Below are positions 15,910-25,065 of a DNA stretch of 64,000 nucleotides, one piece after another. Every line of letters starts with the position of its first letter. Positions within the stretch are counted from its first letter, which is position 1. The stretch is from contig NZ_JACSYA010000004.1 of NCBI RefSeq assembly GCF_029870285.1, positions 180,908 to 244,907 of the forward strand. The letters run 5' to 3'. The stretch is from Delftia sp. PS-11. Its GTDB lineage: Bacteria > Pseudomonadota > Gammaproteobacteria > Burkholderiales > Burkholderiaceae_C. The notes beneath the pieces are model-generated. The model was not told the DNA's origin and searched no databases. It worked only from the letters and a program-made list of their open reading frames with translations. The translations under genes were made by a program, and so were the position numbers.

Positions 15910-17706
15910 ATGCCCAGCTACAACCCGCCCCTGCGTGACATGCAATTCCTCATGCACGAGGTGTTCAAGGTCACGGATGACTACCAGCAGATGCCGGCGC
16001 ATGCCGAGGTCGATGCCGACACCATCAATGCCGTGCTGGAGGAAGCGGGCAAGTTCGCGGCCAACGTGGCTTTCCCCCTGAATATCAGCGGCGACGCCGA
16101 GGGCTGCGTGCTCAACAAGGAAACCCACGAAGTCACCACGCCCAAGGGCTTCAAGCAGGCCTACCAGAAGTATGTGGAAGGCGGCTGGCCCGCGCTGTCG
16201 TGCGATCCCGCCTATGGTGGCCAGGGCCTGCCCTTTGCGGTGAATTCGGCGCTGTACGAGATGCTCAACAGCGCCAACCAGGCCTGGACCATGTACCCCG
16301 GCCTGTCGCACGGGGCCTACGAGGCGCTGCATGCCCACGGCACCGAGGAGCAAAAGCAGCTGTACCTGCCCAAGCTGACCAGTGGCGAGTGGACCGGCAC
16401 GATGTGCCTGACCGAGCCCCACTGCGGCACCGATCTGGGCCTGCTGCGCACCAAGGCCGAGCCCCAGGCCGATGGCACCTACAAGATCACCGGCAACAAG
16501 ATTTTCATCAGCGCCGGCGAGCATGATTTCACGCCGAACATCGTGCACCTGGTGCTGGCACGCCTGCCCGATGCGCCGCCCGGCTCCAAGGGCATCAGCC
16601 TGTTTGTCGTGCCCAAGTTCCTGGTCAATCCGGATGGGTCGCTGGGCGAGCGCAATCCGATTTTCTGCGGTGCGCTGGAGCACAAGATGGGCATCCACGG
16701 TAATGCCACGGCGCAGATCAATATCGATGGCGCCATTGGCACCCTGGTGGGCCAGCCCAATAAGGGCCTGCAGGCCATGTTCGTGATGATGAATGCCGCG
16801 CGTCTGGGCGTGGGCAACCAGTCGCTGGGCCTGACCGAGGTGGCCTACCAGAACGCCCTGGCCTATGCCAAGGACCGTCTGCAGATGCGCAGCCTTTCTG
16901 GCGCCAAGGCCAAGGACAAGCCGGCCGATCCCATCATCGTCCATCCCGATGTGCGCCGCATGCTGCTGACGGCCAAGGCCTATGCCGAGGGCGGCCGCGC
17001 CCTGGTGACCTATTGCGCCTTCCTGATCGACAAGGAGTTCAACCATCCCGACGAGAAGGTGCGCAAGGACAGCGCCGAGCTGGTGGCGCTGCTGACGCCC
17101 ATCGTCAAGGCGTTCATCACCGACAACGGCTGGACGGCGACCACCATGAGCCAGCAGGTCTATGGCGGCCACGGCTTCATCACCGAATGGGGCATGGAGC
17201 AGTTCGTGCGCGATGCGCGCATCAACATGATCTACGAAGGCACGAACGGCGTTCAGGCACTGGACCTGCTGGGCCGCAAGGTGCTGGGCAACCAGGGCGC
17301 ATCGCTCAAGAAGTTCGGCAAGCTGGTAGCTCAGCTGGTGGAGGAAGAGGGCGTCAACGAGAAGATGGCCGAGTTCATCAACCCCATCGCCTATCTGGGC
17401 GAGCAGATGACCAAATTCACCACTGAGATCGGCTTCAAGGGCATGCAAAACCCCGACGAGGTGGGCGCGGCCAGCGTGGACTATCTGCGCGTGGCGGGCC
17501 ATCTGGTCTTTGGCTACTTTTTCGCCCGCATGGCCCAGGTGGCGCTGCGCGAGATCGCCAAGGGCAGTACCGACCCGTTCTACCAGGCCAAGCTGCAGAC
17601 TGCGCGTTTCTATTTCGCCAAGCTGTTCCCTGAAACCGCAACGCTGATGCGCACGGCCCGCGCGGGCTCCCGGGTGCTGATGGATACGGACGCAGCGCTG
17701 GCCTGA
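15910..17706 (+). CDS. Acyl-CoA dehydrogenase, long form (FadE type)
   Basis: This 598-residue FAD enzyme is predicted to introduce the trans-2 double bond into fatty acyl-CoA. It shows the acyl-CoA dehydrogenase signatures CLTEPHCGTDLG and NKIFISAGEHD, the dehydrogenase C-terminal core with QVYGGHGFITEWGMEQFVRD and YEGTNGVQALDL, and an extra C-terminal helical domain. That makes it about 200 residues longer than ordinary acyl-CoA dehydrogenases, like FadE of the Bacillus fadNAE operon. ATG 15910 follows AGGAGA at good spacing, and the frame extension to 15817 overlaps the TetR gene. It is the first enzyme gene of the operon and needs ETF as electron acceptor. Confidence 0.92.
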   Translation: MPSYNPPLRDMQFLMHEVFKVTDDYQQMPAHAEVDADTINAVLEEAGKFAANVAFPLNISGDAEGCVLNKETHEVTTPKGFKQAYQKYVEGGWPALSCDPAYGGQGLPFAVNSALYEMLNSANQAWTMYPGLSHGAYEALHAHGTEEQKQLYLPKLTSGEWTGTMCLTEPHCGTDLGLLRTKAEPQADGTYKITGNKIFISAGEHDFTPNIVHLVLARLPDAPPGSKGISLFVVPKFLVNPDGSLGERNPIFCGALEHKMGIHGNATAQINIDGAIGTLVGQPNKGLQAMFVMMNAARLGVGNQSLGLTEVAYQNALAYAKDRLQMRSLSGAKAKDKPADPIIVHPDVRRMLLTAKAYAEGGRALVTYCAFLIDKEFNHPDEKVRKDSAELVALLTPIVKAFITDNGWTATTMSQQVYGGHGFITEWGMEQFVRDARINMIYEGTNGVQALDLLGRKVLGNQGASLKKFGKLVAQLVEEEGVNEKMAEFINPIAYLGEQMTKFTTEIGFKGMQNPDEVGAASVDYLRVAGHLVFGYFFARMAQVALREIAKGSTDPFYQAKLQTARFYFAKLFPETATLMRTARAGSRVLMDTDAALA

Positions 17707-17726
17707 TCGGCTTCATGGCAACAGGA

Positions 17727-17777
17727 GGCGCGGCCGGCAAGGCGCGGCCGGCAAGGCGCGGCCTGCAAGGCGCGACC
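17727..17777 (+). repeat. 14-bp tandem repeat, about 3.6 copies
   Basis: The unit GGCGCGGCCGGCAA is present at 17727-17740 and 17741-17754. A one-base variant (GGCGCGGCCTGCAA) follows at 17755-17768, then a partial copy ending at 17777. It lies between the acyl-CoA dehydrogenase and DUF2147 genes and may form mRNA structure or reflect slippage. Confidence 0.85.
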
Positions 17778-17801
17778 TCCTCAATGCGAAAGGGGTTTGA
17801 A

Positions 17802-18242
17802 ATGAAGGCATATCAAGCACTGGCAGCACTGGCGTGGGCGTGCGCTGCCGCCACAGCCCAGGCGCAGATGACGCCCGTGGGCCTGTGGAAGAGCGTGGAC
17901 GACAAGACCGGCGAAGCCAAGTCCGAGATCCGCATCGAGGACAGCGCCGGAGTGGTCACGGGCCGCATCGAGCAGATCCTGCGCAAGGGCGCTGATCCGG
18001 CAGCCACCTGCACCGAATGCTCGGATGACCGCAAGGGCCTGCCGCTCAAGGGCCTGGAGATCATCCGTGGCGCAAAGAAGGCCGAGGGCAAGGATGTCTG
18101 GGAGGGCGGCAAGATCCTCGACCCCGAAAACGGCAAGGCTTATACGCTGCGCCTGACCCCCATCGAAGGCGGCGCCAAGCTCGAAGTGCGCGGCTCCATC
18201 GGCCCGTTCGGCCGCACCCAGACCTGGGTGCGCGTGCAGTAA
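17802..18242 (+). CDS. DUF2147 family exported protein
   Basis: This 146-residue protein has a signal peptide (MKAYQALAALAWACAAATAQ, cleavage near AQA) and a DUF2147 domain starting PVGLWKSVDDKTGEAKSEIR and ending GRTQTWVRV. DUF2147 proteins are small secreted lipocalin-like beta proteins of unknown function, often found beside fatty-acid degradation genes in betaproteobacteria. ATG 17802 has AAGGGG 6 nt upstream. The in-frame ATG 17784 has none and would spoil the signal peptide. It sits inside the beta-oxidation operon, 96 bp after the dehydrogenase and 54 bp before the HCDH/ECH gene. A role in lipid or fatty-acid handling in the periplasm is possible but unproven. Confidence 0.85.
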   Translation: MKAYQALAALAWACAAATAQAQMTPVGLWKSVDDKTGEAKSEIRIEDSAGVVTGRIEQILRKGADPAATCTECSDDRKGLPLKGLEIIRGAKKAEGKDVWEGGKILDPENGKAYTLRLTPIEGGAKLEVRGSIGPFGRTQTWVRVQ

Positions 18243-18296
18243 ACCATTGCGACCGGCAGCCTGTGCGGCTGCCGGCCCTCTACTTGTGGAATATCC

Positions 18297-20699
18297 ATGT
18301 CCCGATTCAATGTGAAGAAAGTCGCCGTGCTCGGCGCTGGCGTGATGGGCGCGCAGATTGCGGCCCATCTGGTCAATGTCAAGGTGCCCGTGGTGCTGTT
18401 CGACCTCCCCGCAAAGGAAGGCCCGAAAAGCGGCATCGCCGAGCGCGCCATCGCCAACCTCAAGAAGCTCAAGCCTTCGCCCATCGGCGTGGCCGAGGAC
18501 GCGGACCTGATCCAGGCAGCCAACTATGAGGAGCACCTCAAGCTGCTCAAGGGCTGCGACCTCGTGATCGAGGCCATTGCCGAGCGCATGGACTGGAAGC
18601 TCGATCTGTACACCAGGATCGCGCCCCATGTGGCAAAGCACGCCATCCTGGCGTCCAACACCTCGGGCCTGTCCATCACCAGGCTGTCCGAGGCCTTGCC
18701 TGAAGCGATCAGGCCACGCTTTTGCGGCATTCACTTCTTCAACCCGCCGCGCTACATGCCGCTGGTCGAACTGATTGCCACGCCGGCCACGCAGCCCGAG
18801 GTGCTGGACCAGCTCGAAGCCTTTGTCACCAGCGGCCTGGGCAAGGGCGTGGTGCGGGCCAAGGACACGCCCAACTTCATTGCCAACCGCATCGGCATTG
18901 CCGGCATGCTGTCCACGATGAAGGAGGTCGAAAATTTTGGCCTGGGCTTTGATGTGGTCGATGACCTCACGGGCAAGAAGCTGGGCCGCGCATCAAGCGG
19001 CACCTTCCGCACCGCTGACGTGGTGGGCCTGGATACCATGGCCCATGTCATCAAGACGCTGCAGGACAACCTGAGCGCCGAGACCGATCCGTTCTACGGC
19101 AGCTTCGGCACGCCGCCCGTGCTGGCCAAGCTGATCGAGCTGGGCCATCTGGGCCAGAAGTCCAAGAAGGGCTTCTACAAGAAGGTGGGCCGCGACATCC
19201 TGCAGTTCGAACTGGACAGCGAAGACTATGTGCCGGCCGGCGGCAAGGCCGACGAGGTCTATGGCCGCATGCTCAAGAAGCCGGCTGCCGAGCGGCTGAA
19301 GCTGCTGCGCAATGCCGAGGGCGCGCAGGGCCGTTTCCTGTGGGCCATTTTGCGCAACAGTTTCCACTACGCAGCTATCCATCTGGAGAGCATTGCCGAG
19401 TCTGCGCGCGATGTGGACCAGGCCATGCGCTGGGGCTTTGGCATGAAGCAGGGCCCGTTCGAGCTGTGGCAGGAAGCCGGCTGGCTGGATGTGGCCAGAA
19501 TGGTCCAGGAGGACATCGACGCGGGCAAGGCGCTGTGCAATGCGCCCTTGCCGAATTGGGTCTTCGAGGGCCCGGTGGCCGAGGCGGGCGGCGTGCACAC
19601 GGCCCAGGGGTCATGGAGCCCTGCCCAGGGCCGGTTCGTGGCGCGCCGCGTGCTGCCCGTGCACGAGCGCCAGATTTTCCCCGAGCGGCTGCTGGGCGAA
19701 GACAACCTGCCCGACTGGAAGACCGCCGGCACGACGATCGCCGAATCCAAGGCGCTGCGCACCTGGACGCTGGACGGCCAGATTCTGATCGCCAGCATCA
19801 AGAACAAGATGCATGCCATCAGCCCCGAAGTGATGGAGGCGCTGATGGAGGCCGTCGATGAGGCCGAGGCCGGCTTCCAGGGCATGGTCATCTGGTCGGG
19901 CGATGCACCCTTCAGCGTGGGCGCCGACCTGGAGGCCACCATGCCGGCCTTTGTGATCGGCGGCGCCGATGCCATCGAGAGCGTGGAGCAGGAGCTGCAA
20001 AACCTCATGCTGCGCATCCGCTACGCCCAGGTGCCCGTGGTGGCCGCCATCCATGGCATGGCGCTGGGCGGCGGCTGCGAGCTGGCCGTGTACAGCGCGC
20101 GCCGCGTGGCCCATATGGAGAGCTATATCGGTCTGGTGGAAGTCGGCGTGGGCCTGGTGCCAGGCGCAGGTGGCCTGACCTATATCGCACGGCGCGCCGC
20201 CGAGAACGCGGCTGCCAGCACGGGCAAGGACCTGCTGCCGTTCCTGACCGAAGGCTTCACGGCTGCCGCCATGGCCAAGGTGGGCACCAGCGCCATCGAG
20301 TCGCGCAAGCTGGGTTACCTGCTCGACAGCGATCTGATCGTGCCGCACAAGGATGAGCTGCTGTTCGTCGCCATCAACGAGGCCAGGTCCATGGCCGCTG
20401 GCGGCTGGCGCGCGCCGCTGCCGAGGCGTTTCCCAGTGGCAGGCCGCAGCGGCATTGCCACCATCAAGGGATCGCTGGTCAACATGCGCGATGGCGGCTT
20501 CATCAGCGAGTTCGACCAGCACGTGGCCACGCTGATCGCCGAAGTGGTCTGCGGCGGCGATGTGGATGCGGGCACCCTGGTGGACGAGGCCTATCTGATG
20601 AAGCTCGAACGCAAGGCGTTCTGCCACCTGATCGGCCATCCGAAGACCCACGAACGCATTCTCGGAATGCTCAACACCGGCAAACCCGTGCGCAATTGA
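18297..20699 (+). CDS. 3-hydroxyacyl-CoA dehydrogenase / enoyl-CoA hydratase fusion (FadN-like)
   Basis: This 800-residue bifunctional beta-oxidation enzyme has the NAD-binding 3-hydroxyacyl-CoA dehydrogenase first (VAVLGAGVMGAQIAAHL near residues 9-25, then GIHFFNPPRYMPLVE). The crotonase-fold hydratase comes second (MALGGGCELAVYSARRVAHM, then GLVPGAGGLTYIA). This order is the reverse of E. coli FadB/FadJ and matches Bacillus FadN. It is predicted to hydrate enoyl-CoA and oxidise the 3-hydroxyacyl-CoA product. It is followed at 23 bp by the thiolase gene, completing the spiral together with the FadE-type dehydrogenase upstream. Confidence 0.9.
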   Translation: MSRFNVKKVAVLGAGVMGAQIAAHLVNVKVPVVLFDLPAKEGPKSGIAERAIANLKKLKPSPIGVAEDADLIQAANYEEHLKLLKGCDLVIEAIAERMDWKLDLYTRIAPHVAKHAILASNTSGLSITRLSEALPEAIRPRFCGIHFFNPPRYMPLVELIATPATQPEVLDQLEAFVTSGLGKGVVRAKDTPNFIANRIGIAGMLSTMKEVENFGLGFDVVDDLTGKKLGRASSGTFRTADVVGLDTMAHVIKTLQDNLSAETDPFYGSFGTPPVLAKLIELGHLGQKSKKGFYKKVGRDILQFELDSEDYVPAGGKADEVYGRMLKKPAAERLKLLRNAEGAQGRFLWAILRNSFHYAAIHLESIAESARDVDQAMRWGFGMKQGPFELWQEAGWLDVARMVQEDIDAGKALCNAPLPNWVFEGPVAEAGGVHTAQGSWSPAQGRFVARRVLPVHERQIFPERLLGEDNLPDWKTAGTTIAESKALRTWTLDGQILIASIKNKMHAISPEVMEALMEAVDEAEAGFQGMVIWSGDAPFSVGADLEATMPAFVIGGADAIESVEQELQNLMLRIRYAQVPVVAAIHGMALGGGCELAVYSARRVAHMESYIGLVEVGVGLVPGAGGLTYIARRAAENAAASTGKDLLPFLTEGFTAAAMAKVGTSAIESRKLGYLLDSDLIVPHKDELLFVAINEARSMAAGGWRAPLPRRFPVAGRSGIATIKGSLVNMRDGGFISEFDQHVATLIAEVVCGGDVDAGTLVDEAYLMKLERKAFCHLIGHPKTHERILGMLNTGKPVRN

Positions 20700-20722
20700 G
20701 GCCGACCGAGGAGAGACAAGAC

Positions 20723-21919
20723 ATGAAGCAAATCCAAGACGCCTACATCGTTGCCGCCACGCGCACGCCCATCGGCAAGTCGCACAAGGGCTTTTTCCGC
20801 AACTACCGGCCTGACGACCTGCTGGCGGCCACGCTGCGCGCTGCGCTGGCCCAGGCACCCGGACTGGACCCGGCCGCCATTGAGGACATCATCTGCGGCT
20901 GCGCCATCCCGGAGGCCCAGCAGGGCCTGAACGTGGCACGCATTGGCGCCGTGCTGGCGGGACTGCCCACCAGCGTGGGCGGCATCACCGTCAACCGCTT
21001 TTGCGCATCGGGCCTGTCGGCCGTGGCCATGGCGGCCGACCGCATCCGTGTGGGCGAGGCCGACGTGATGATCGCTGCCGGCGTCGAAAGCATGAGCATG
21101 GTGCCCATGATGGGCAACGCGCCCTCGCTGTCGCCGTCCATTTTCGAGCGCGATGGCGATGTGGGCATTGCCTACGGCATGGGCCTGACGGCCGAGAAGG
21201 TGGCCCAGCAGTGGAAGGTCTCGCGCGAGGCGCAGGACGCCTTTGCGCTGGAGTCGCACCGCCGCGCCGTCGCAGCCCAGCAGGCCGGCGAGTTCAGGGA
21301 CGAGATCACGCCCATCACGGTGACCGACCGTGGCCTGGACCTGGCACGCGGCGAGCCCGTGGCGCATACGCGCACCGTGGACCTGGACGAAGGCCCGCGC
21401 CTCGATACCAGCCTGGAAGGTCTGGCCAGGCTGCGCACCGTGTTCGCGGCGCGCGGCTCGGTCACGGCGGGCAACAGCTCGCAGACCAGCGATGGAGCGG
21501 GCGCGTTGATCCTGGCCAGCGAATCGGCCGTCAAGCGCTTCGGCCTGACGCCGCTGGCGCGTTTCGTGAGCTACGCCAGCAAGGGCGTGCCGCCGGCCAT
21601 CATGGGCATCGGCCCCATCGAAGCCATTCCGGCTGCGCTGCGCTACGCCGGACTGAAGCAGGACGACATCGACTGGTACGAACTCAACGAAGCCTTTGCG
21701 GCCCAGTCGCTGGCCGTGGTCAACACGCTGGGCCTGGACCCGGCCAAGGTCAACCCCATGGGCGGCGCCATTGCCCTGGGCCATCCGCTGGGCGCCACGG
21801 GCGCCATCCGCTCGGCCACCGTGGTCCATGCATTGCGCCGCAAGCAACTGCGCTACGGCATGGTGACCATGTGCGTGGGCATGGGCCAGGGGGCTGCCGG
21901 TATTTTTGAACGGGTATAG
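20723..21919 (+). CDS. Acetyl-CoA C-acyltransferase (3-ketoacyl-CoA thiolase, FadA-like)
   Basis: This 398-residue thiolase is predicted to cleave 3-ketoacyl-CoA with free CoA. The nucleophilic cysteine is in NRFCASGLSAVAMAADRI, the catalytic histidine in GHPLGATGAI and the second cysteine in MCVGMGQGAAGIF. ATG 20723 follows GAGGAGAGACAAGAC and matches family length, and the nine-codon upstream extension overlaps the previous gene's stop. Together with the HCDH/ECH and FadE-type genes it forms the complete core of an operon organised like fadNAE. Confidence 0.92.
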   Translation: MKQIQDAYIVAATRTPIGKSHKGFFRNYRPDDLLAATLRAALAQAPGLDPAAIEDIICGCAIPEAQQGLNVARIGAVLAGLPTSVGGITVNRFCASGLSAVAMAADRIRVGEADVMIAAGVESMSMVPMMGNAPSLSPSIFERDGDVGIAYGMGLTAEKVAQQWKVSREAQDAFALESHRRAVAAQQAGEFRDEITPITVTDRGLDLARGEPVAHTRTVDLDEGPRLDTSLEGLARLRTVFAARGSVTAGNSSQTSDGAGALILASESAVKRFGLTPLARFVSYASKGVPPAIMGIGPIEAIPAALRYAGLKQDDIDWYELNEAFAAQSLAVVNTLGLDPAKVNPMGGAIALGHPLGATGAIRSATVVHALRRKQLRYGMVTMCVGMGQGAAGIFERV

Positions 21920-22032
21920 CCCCATGTGCTGGCAGGGAGCGTGGGTGGCGGTGACGCCCCCGCGCTTTCCCTGATCCGCGCAGTCGCCCGCTTGACGGAC
22001 GTGTCCGCCGCTTGCCATCACACTTATCCGCC

Positions 22033-22863
22033 ATGAGCACAGACACCCATCCTCTCGACCGCGCCCTGGCGCTCACGCCCCATGGCGCCGTGGGTCACAC
22101 CCAGGGCCAGACCACGCCCGACTACTGGAACATGGTGGGGCCCTACGGTGGCATCACGGCCGCCACGCTGGTGCGGGCCATTCAGCAGCATCCGCTGTGT
22201 CTGGGCGACCCGCTGTCCATCACCGTCAACTACGCGGCAGCGCTGGGCGAAGGGCGCTTCGATGTCGAGGCCCGGCCTGTGCGCACCAACCGATCCACCC
22301 AGCACTGGCTGCTGACCATCACCCAGCCCGGACAGGAGGGCGATGCCCAGGTCGTGACCACGGCCACGGCCGTCACGGCCGTGCGGCGCGAAACCTGGGG
22401 CGGCACGGACGAGCCCATGCCCCAGGCCCCTGCCCCTGCCACAGTGGCGCGCGTGCCGCCGCTGGGCGGGGTCCAGTGGCTCAACCGCTATGACATGCGC
22501 TTTCTGGACGGCATCATTCCGCAGGTCTGGGATGGACGCGAAACCGACAGCCTGACCCGCCTGTGGGTGCGCGATGATCCGCCGCGCGCGCTGGATTTTT
22601 GCGCGCTGGCCGGCCTGGCTGACGTATTCTTCCCGCGTGTGTGGCTGCGCCGAGCCCAGCGCACCCCTGCGGGAACGGTTTCCATCACCGTGTATTTCCA
22701 TGCAGGCCGCGAGGAGCTGGCAGCAGCGGGCACGGGCCATGTGCTGGCCCAGGCACGCGGCCAGCAGTTCCGCAACGGCTTTTTCGACCAGAGCGCCCAG
22801 CTGTGGAGCGAGGCGGGGGTGATGCTGGCCACCAGCCACCAGATCGTGTATTTCAAGGAATAA
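22033..22863 (+). CDS. Acyl-CoA thioesterase family protein (double hotdog)
   Basis: This 276-residue protein is of the TesB-like/4HBT_3 type. MVGPYGGITAATLVRAIQQH is typical of the first hotdog helix, and ALDFCALAGLADVFFPRVW lies in the second hotdog. It should hydrolyse acyl-CoA and could relieve CoA sequestration during beta-oxidation. ATG 22033 is chosen. An in-frame TTG at 22012 has no better ribosome site. The enoyl-CoA hydratase starts 6 bp after the stop, so it belongs to the same operon. Confidence 0.82.
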   Translation: MSTDTHPLDRALALTPHGAVGHTQGQTTPDYWNMVGPYGGITAATLVRAIQQHPLCLGDPLSITVNYAAALGEGRFDVEARPVRTNRSTQHWLLTITQPGQEGDAQVVTTATAVTAVRRETWGGTDEPMPQAPAPATVARVPPLGGVQWLNRYDMRFLDGIIPQVWDGRETDSLTRLWVRDDPPRALDFCALAGLADVFFPRVWLRRAQRTPAGTVSITVYFHAGREELAAAGTGHVLAQARGQQFRNGFFDQSAQLWSEAGVMLATSHQIVYFKE

Positions 22864-22869
22864 GCCATC

Positions 22870-23664
22870 ATGAGCGAAACCACCCAGGACATCCTGGTGC
22901 ACACCGAAGCCGGTGTCTGCACCATCACCTTCAACCGCGCCGACAAGAAGAACTCGATCACCGAGGCCATGTATGCATCCATGGCCGACGCGCTGGCCCA
23001 GGCCGAGCAGGACACTGCTGTGCGCTGCGTGGTCTTCCAGGGCGATATGGCCATCTTCAGCGCGGGCAACGACATTGCCGACTTTCTCCAGCAGTCGGCA
23101 GGCGGCGTCCCCCGGCAGGAGACCGGCGAGCGTCCCGTGTGGCGCTTCCTGCACAACCTGGCCGCCTTTTCCAAGCCCGTGATTGCCGCTGTCTGCGGTC
23201 CGGCCGTGGGCATCGGCACCACGCTGCTGCTGCACTGCGATCTGGTTTACGCGGGCGACAACGCAGCGTTTTCCCTGCCCTTCGTGAACCTGGGCCTGTG
23301 CCCGGAAGCCGCCTCCAGCCTGCTGCTGCCGCAGATGCTGGGCTACCACCGCGCCGCCGAGGCCCTGCTGCTGGGCGAGCCCTTCCTGGCCGAAGCGGCC
23401 CTGGAAGTCGGCCTGGTCAACCGTGTCGTGCCGCCCAGCGAATGCAACGCCCTGGCACAGTCCCAGGCCCGCAAACTGGCGGCCAAGCCGCTGTCGTCCC
23501 TGGTCGAAACCAAGCGCCTCATGAAAGCCGGCCAGGCCGCTCTGGTGCGTGAGCGCATGGCCGAAGAAGGCGCCAGCTTCGGCCGCCTGATGGCTGGCCC
23601 CGCCGCCAAAGAAGCCTTCACCGCCTTTATGGAGAAGCGCCGCCCGGACTTCAGCGCCAGCTGA
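22870..23664 (+). CDS. Enoyl-CoA hydratase/isomerase family protein
   Basis: This 264-residue stand-alone crotonase has the oxyanion-hole motifs FSAGNDIADF and VCGPAVGIGTTLLLHCDLVY, followed by FVNLGLCPEAASSLLLP. The acidic residues expected for full hydratase activity are partly replaced in the second motif, so it may act as an isomerase or on unusual enoyl-CoAs. It is the last gene of the operon and converges on the MATE gene with only 15 bp between stops, where no terminator is visible. Confidence 0.88.
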   Translation: MSETTQDILVHTEAGVCTITFNRADKKNSITEAMYASMADALAQAEQDTAVRCVVFQGDMAIFSAGNDIADFLQQSAGGVPRQETGERPVWRFLHNLAAFSKPVIAAVCGPAVGIGTTLLLHCDLVYAGDNAAFSLPFVNLGLCPEAASSLLLPQMLGYHRAAEALLLGEPFLAEAALEVGLVNRVVPPSECNALAQSQARKLAAKPLSSLVETKRLMKAGQAALVRERMAEEGASFGRLMAGPAAKEAFTAFMEKRRPDFSAS

Positions 23665-23679
23665 AGGCCTGATCCCTGT

Positions 23680-25065
23680 TCATCCCCAGCGCGCGCGCCA
23701 GACGGCCCAGGCTGTTCCGGCGCCATAGGCAGCCATGGCCACGGCCACCAGGATGAACAGGGATTGGGCGCTGCCCAGGCCGCTGGCCATCAGCCAGCCG
23801 CCGCCGCCCACGACGATTGCCAGCCGGACCGTGCCGGCCAGCACAGGCGCCCAGACGCGGCCAGCGCCCAGCGAGGCAAAGTACAGCACCAGTCCCAGGC
23901 CGAACAGTCCGAAGGCGGGACCCACCGTGCGCAGGTACAGGTCGGCATGGGCGAGCACGGCCGCGTCGCTGGTGAACAGGCCCGACCACAGTCGGGGCCA
24001 GACGATGACCAGCAGGCCCAGCACGCCCAGCAGGGCCGCTGCAATGGCGCTGCCCGACCAGGCCACGCGCCGCGCCCGGGCCACCTGGCCCGCGCCCATG
24101 GCCATGCCCACCATGGGCACGGCAGCCATGCCCACGCCGAAGGCCATGGGGATCAGCAGGAATTCAAGCCGCTGCCCTATGCCGTAGCCTGCCAGTGCGT
24201 CCGGCCCCAGGCGTGCGACCATGCCGGTCAGTAGCAGCGCGGCCAGCGCCGTCTGCACGGGCGACAGGCAGGCCAGGGCACCCACGCGCAGAATGTCGCG
24301 GAACATGGGCCATGCCAGGCGCGGCCTGCGCCATGCCAGCTGCAGCCGCTGCTGCCCCCATTGCAGATAGGCCAGCAAGGCCGCCACGGCCAGCGCCATG
24401 GCCACGATGTTGCCGATGGCTACCCCCGGCAGGCCCCAGCGCGGCAGCGGCCCCAGGCCCAGGCCCAGCGCGCCGCCGACCAGGATCTGCACCAGCGAGG
24501 CCGAGAAGACCACCGCCGAGGGCAGGCGCATATTGCCCGTGCCGCGCACCACCGAGGCCAGCGTATTGCACAGCCACACCAGGATGGAGCCGCTGAACAG
24601 CACGGCGCCAAAGCCTGTGGCAGCCGCCAGCACCTCGCCGCGCCCGCCCAGCCAGCCGTAGAAAGTGGCGCCGCACAGCACGAAGACCAGCGAATACAGC
24701 AGGCCCGCGATGGCACCGATCACCAGCGCATGCAGGGCCAGGGCCGATGCGCGTGCGCCATCGCCCGCGCCCAGCGCCCGGCTGATGGCCGAGGACACGC
24801 CGCTGCCCATGGCGCCGTTGCTCATCATCTGCGTGAGCATGGCCAGCGGGAAGACCAGCGCCATGGCGGCCAGCGAAACCGTGCCCAGCCGGCCCACATA
24901 GTAGGTTTCGGCCACGGCCACCAGCACCGACATGCTCAGCGCCACCATGTTGGGCACAGCCAGGCGCAGCAGCGTCGATACGATGGGCCCGCCCAGCAGG
25001 GGGTGTACGGGTGCGTGCGCAGCGGCATGCGCAGCGGCGGGCGAAGCAGGCAGGGCGGTGCTCAT
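23680..25065 (-). CDS. MATE family efflux transporter
   Basis: This 461-residue inner-membrane protein has about 12 hydrophobic segments in two homologous halves. The N-terminal PNMVALSMSVLVAVAETYYV, followed by GRLGTVSLAAMAL, is the MatE signature, and GYGIGQRLEFLLIPMAFGVG lies in the second half. It is predicted to export cationic drugs or metabolites in exchange for protons or sodium. Its ATG overlaps the MarR stop by four bases (ATGA), so it is under MarR control in a two-gene operon. Confidence 0.9.
   Translation of the reverse strand: MSTALPASPAAAHAAAHAPVHPLLGGPIVSTLLRLAVPNMVALSMSVLVAVAETYYVGRLGTVSLAAMALVFPLAMLTQMMSNGAMGSGVSSAISRALGAGDGARASALALHALVIGAIAGLLYSLVFVLCGATFYGWLGGRGEVLAAATGFGAVLFSGSILVWLCNTLASVVRGTGNMRLPSAVVFSASLVQILVGGALGLGLGPLPRWGLPGVAIGNIVAMALAVAALLAYLQWGQQRLQLAWRRPRLAWPMFRDILRVGALACLSPVQTALAALLLTGMVARLGPDALAGYGIGQRLEFLLIPMAFGVGMAAVPMVGMAMGAGQVARARRVAWSGSAIAAALLGVLGLLVIVWPRLWSGLFTSDAAVLAHADLYLRTVGPAFGLFGLGLVLYFASLGAGRVWAPVLAGTVRLAIVVGGGGWLMASGLGSAQSLFILVAVAMAAYGAGTAWAVWRARWG

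Noticed and set aside
15895..17502. 535-codon antisense frame opposite the acyl-CoA dehydrogenase
   Set aside because: Low-complexity His/Gln/Gly composition and no motif. The plus-strand frame is a clear dehydrogenase.
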